The notes under the pieces are model-generated. The model did not search any database. It saw nothing but the letters and a program-made list of their open reading frames with translations, and was not told the origin of the DNA. A program made the translations under genes and the position numbers. Of a stretch of 64,000 bases of DNA, positions 63,003 to 64,000 are shown one piece after another. How positions within the stretch are numbered: the stretch's first letter is position 1; each line of letters opens with the position of its first letter. The stretch comes from Pseudooctadecabacter jejudonensis (GTDB lineage: Bacteria > Pseudomonadota > Alphaproteobacteria > Rhodobacterales > Rhodobacteraceae). The DNA is taken from contig NZ_FWFT01000003.1 in NCBI RefSeq assembly GCF_900172275.1, positions 496,001 to 560,000 of the forward strand, read 5' to 3'.

Positions 63003-63161
63003 CACCCCCCTCCCCGGTCACCATCCCCCGGTCCCCATCCCCTGGGCCCCGCCCCCTCCCGACACCATCCGCACGTTTCTTCAATGCCGCGCTGCTTTCT
63101 TGTGGCAAGCACGCCCGCAACCGGTGGTCGCAATCACCGTTCATCATTGGGGGGGAAAAAC

Positions 63162-64000
63162 ATGAAACGACTTGCAAAAAAACTTGGCATAGCGGTCTCG
63201 GGGCTGGCTGTGGTGCTGGCAATCGCTTGGATCTTTGCGCCACTCCCCACCGCGCGGCTGCTGATCCAGATCAACAACACCTCCGCAGGTCTTGAGGCGA
63301 AAACGGTCTCAACCCCTGTTGGCGATATTCACTACCTTGAGGGCGGCACGGGCGAGACCGTTCTGCTGTTGCACGGCATCTATGCCCGCAAGGAGCACTG
63401 GATTGAGATGACGCGCCCTTTGGTTGATGACTATCACGTGATCCTCCTTGATCTGCCGGGGTTTGGGGACAACGCCAAACTGCCGGCTGACGACTATGCG
63501 CTTGGCATCCAAGCGGCCAATCTGACCGCCGTCCTGGATGCGCTTGATCTTGACGCCGTTCATATTGGCGCGAACTCCATGGGGGCATATGTGGCAAGCC
63601 TTTTGGCAACGGATGCGCCGGACCGTGTCCTGAGCCTTGCCTACATCGGCAGCCCATTGGGCGTGCCCACATCTGTGCCCAGCGACATGGACACCGCCCG
63701 CGCAGCGGGCGATTTGCCCCTTGTGGTCCAATCGGAAGCGGATTTTGCCGAACGCAACGCATGGCTTTCGCCCGACATTCCTTATGTTCCCGGTCCCATC
63801 CTGACGCTTTGGATGCAGGCAGAGGTCGCGACAGCCGACCACAATCTGGAGATTTGGGATGTTGTGCATCACCAGTCACAACCACCAACCGTGCTGGACC
63901 TCGCCCCGACCTTGCCGATGCCCGCCCTTGTCGTATGGTGCACCCCTGACCGCATCTTCCATGTGAGCGGCGCCGAACCCTTGGTTGCGGCACTGCCGCA
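63162..64000 (+). CDS. alpha/beta hydrolase, 3' end beyond the window
   Basis: The gene starts at the ATG at 63162 after a G-rich ribosome site and is still open at the window edge (279 residues visible). It has an N-terminal membrane anchor or signal (LGIAVSGLAVVLAIAWIFA), then the oxyanion strand VLLLHGIYARKEHW, LDLPGFGDN, the nucleophile elbow GANSMGA, and LVVWCTPDRIF with the acid residue. The catalytic His would be beyond the window. It belongs to the lipase-like alpha/beta hydrolases. Confidence 0.83.
   Translation, partial: MKRLAKKLGIAVSGLAVVLAIAWIFAPLPTARLLIQINNTSAGLEAKTVSTPVGDIHYLEGGTGETVLLLHGIYARKEHWIEMTRPLVDDYHVILLDLPGFGDNAKLPADDYALGIQAANLTAVLDALDLDAVHIGANSMGAYVASLLATDAPDRVLSLAYIGSPLGVPTSVPSDMDTARAAGDLPLVVQSEADFAERNAWLSPDIPYVPGPILTLWMQAEVATADHNLEIWDVVHHQSQPPTVLDLAPTLPMPALVVWCTPDRIFHVSGAEPLVAALP

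Noticed and set aside
1-64000. CRISPR arrays, intact insertion sequences or prophage genes
   Set aside because: No repeated spacer pattern, no transposase with terminal repeats, and no capsid or tail genes were seen; only the integrase relic remains.

Overview
The window is about 62% GC by eye and reads like a chromosome segment of an alphaproteobacterium, most likely a marine Rhodobacterales (Roseobacter-type) bacterium. The support is the fabB/fabI pair, a BztABCD-type glutamate/aspartate ABC transporter, a CdsA/PlsC/PspA block, an exopolysaccharide (EPS) cluster typical of this group, and a short C-rich element that recurs just after gene ends. Genus and species cannot be fixed from the sequence. 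There is no rRNA, no CRISPR array and no intact insertion sequence. One tRNA (Arg, anticodon TCT) is present.

Layout. 1-4.8 kb: the end of fabB, then an ArsJ/GAPDH arsenate-detoxification pair on the opposite strand, inserted between fabB and fabI, then fabI coupled to an M50 membrane protease. 4.9-17.3 kb: two damaged genes (an AraC-type regulator and a serine hydrolase), an FKBP isomerase, and a long run of plus-strand metabolic genes (HAD dehalogenase, His-rich secreted protein, alpha/beta hydrolases, a PLP ammonia-lyase, an EEP nuclease-like protein, an MFS pump, a zinc alcohol dehydrogenase and an enolase-superfamily enzyme). 17.3-20.8 kb: a TetR regulator with three TGAAC-N3-GTTCA operators, then PspA, a YiaA/B membrane protein, PlsC and CdsA. 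This looks like an envelope-stress and phospholipid module. 20.8-27.1 kb: lipoprotein phosphatase, glycerate kinase, MltB transglycosylase, Lrp/hpd divergent pair and an SDR oxidoreductase.

27.3-30.9 kb holds two adjacent, unrecognised genes (284 and 897 aa). The larger protein combines a small DKxxHF-type N-terminal domain, coiled coils and one hydrophobic segment. This is the best candidate here for an undescribed system. 31.2-36.8 kb is a decaying uptake cluster: a TctABC transporter that looks intact, flanked by a sulfatase gene with two stops and a frameshift and by a LysR gene with one in-frame stop. 37.1-43.9 kb is an aspartate module: aspartase plus BztABCD, with a divergent LysR regulator.

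44.1-61.0 kb is an EPS locus. A relic of a tyrosine recombinase lies at one end and tRNA-Arg at the other. It encodes a priming sugar transferase, three glycosyltransferases, a sulfotransferase, an O-antigen-ligase/polymerase-like protein, a polysaccharide deacetylase, a chain-length co-polymerase without a kinase domain, a glycoside hydrolase, a MurJ/Wzx-like flippase and three acyltransferase-fold proteins. The window ends with an AraC regulator divergent from a dienelactone-hydrolase-family gene, and an alpha/beta hydrolase cut off by the window edge.
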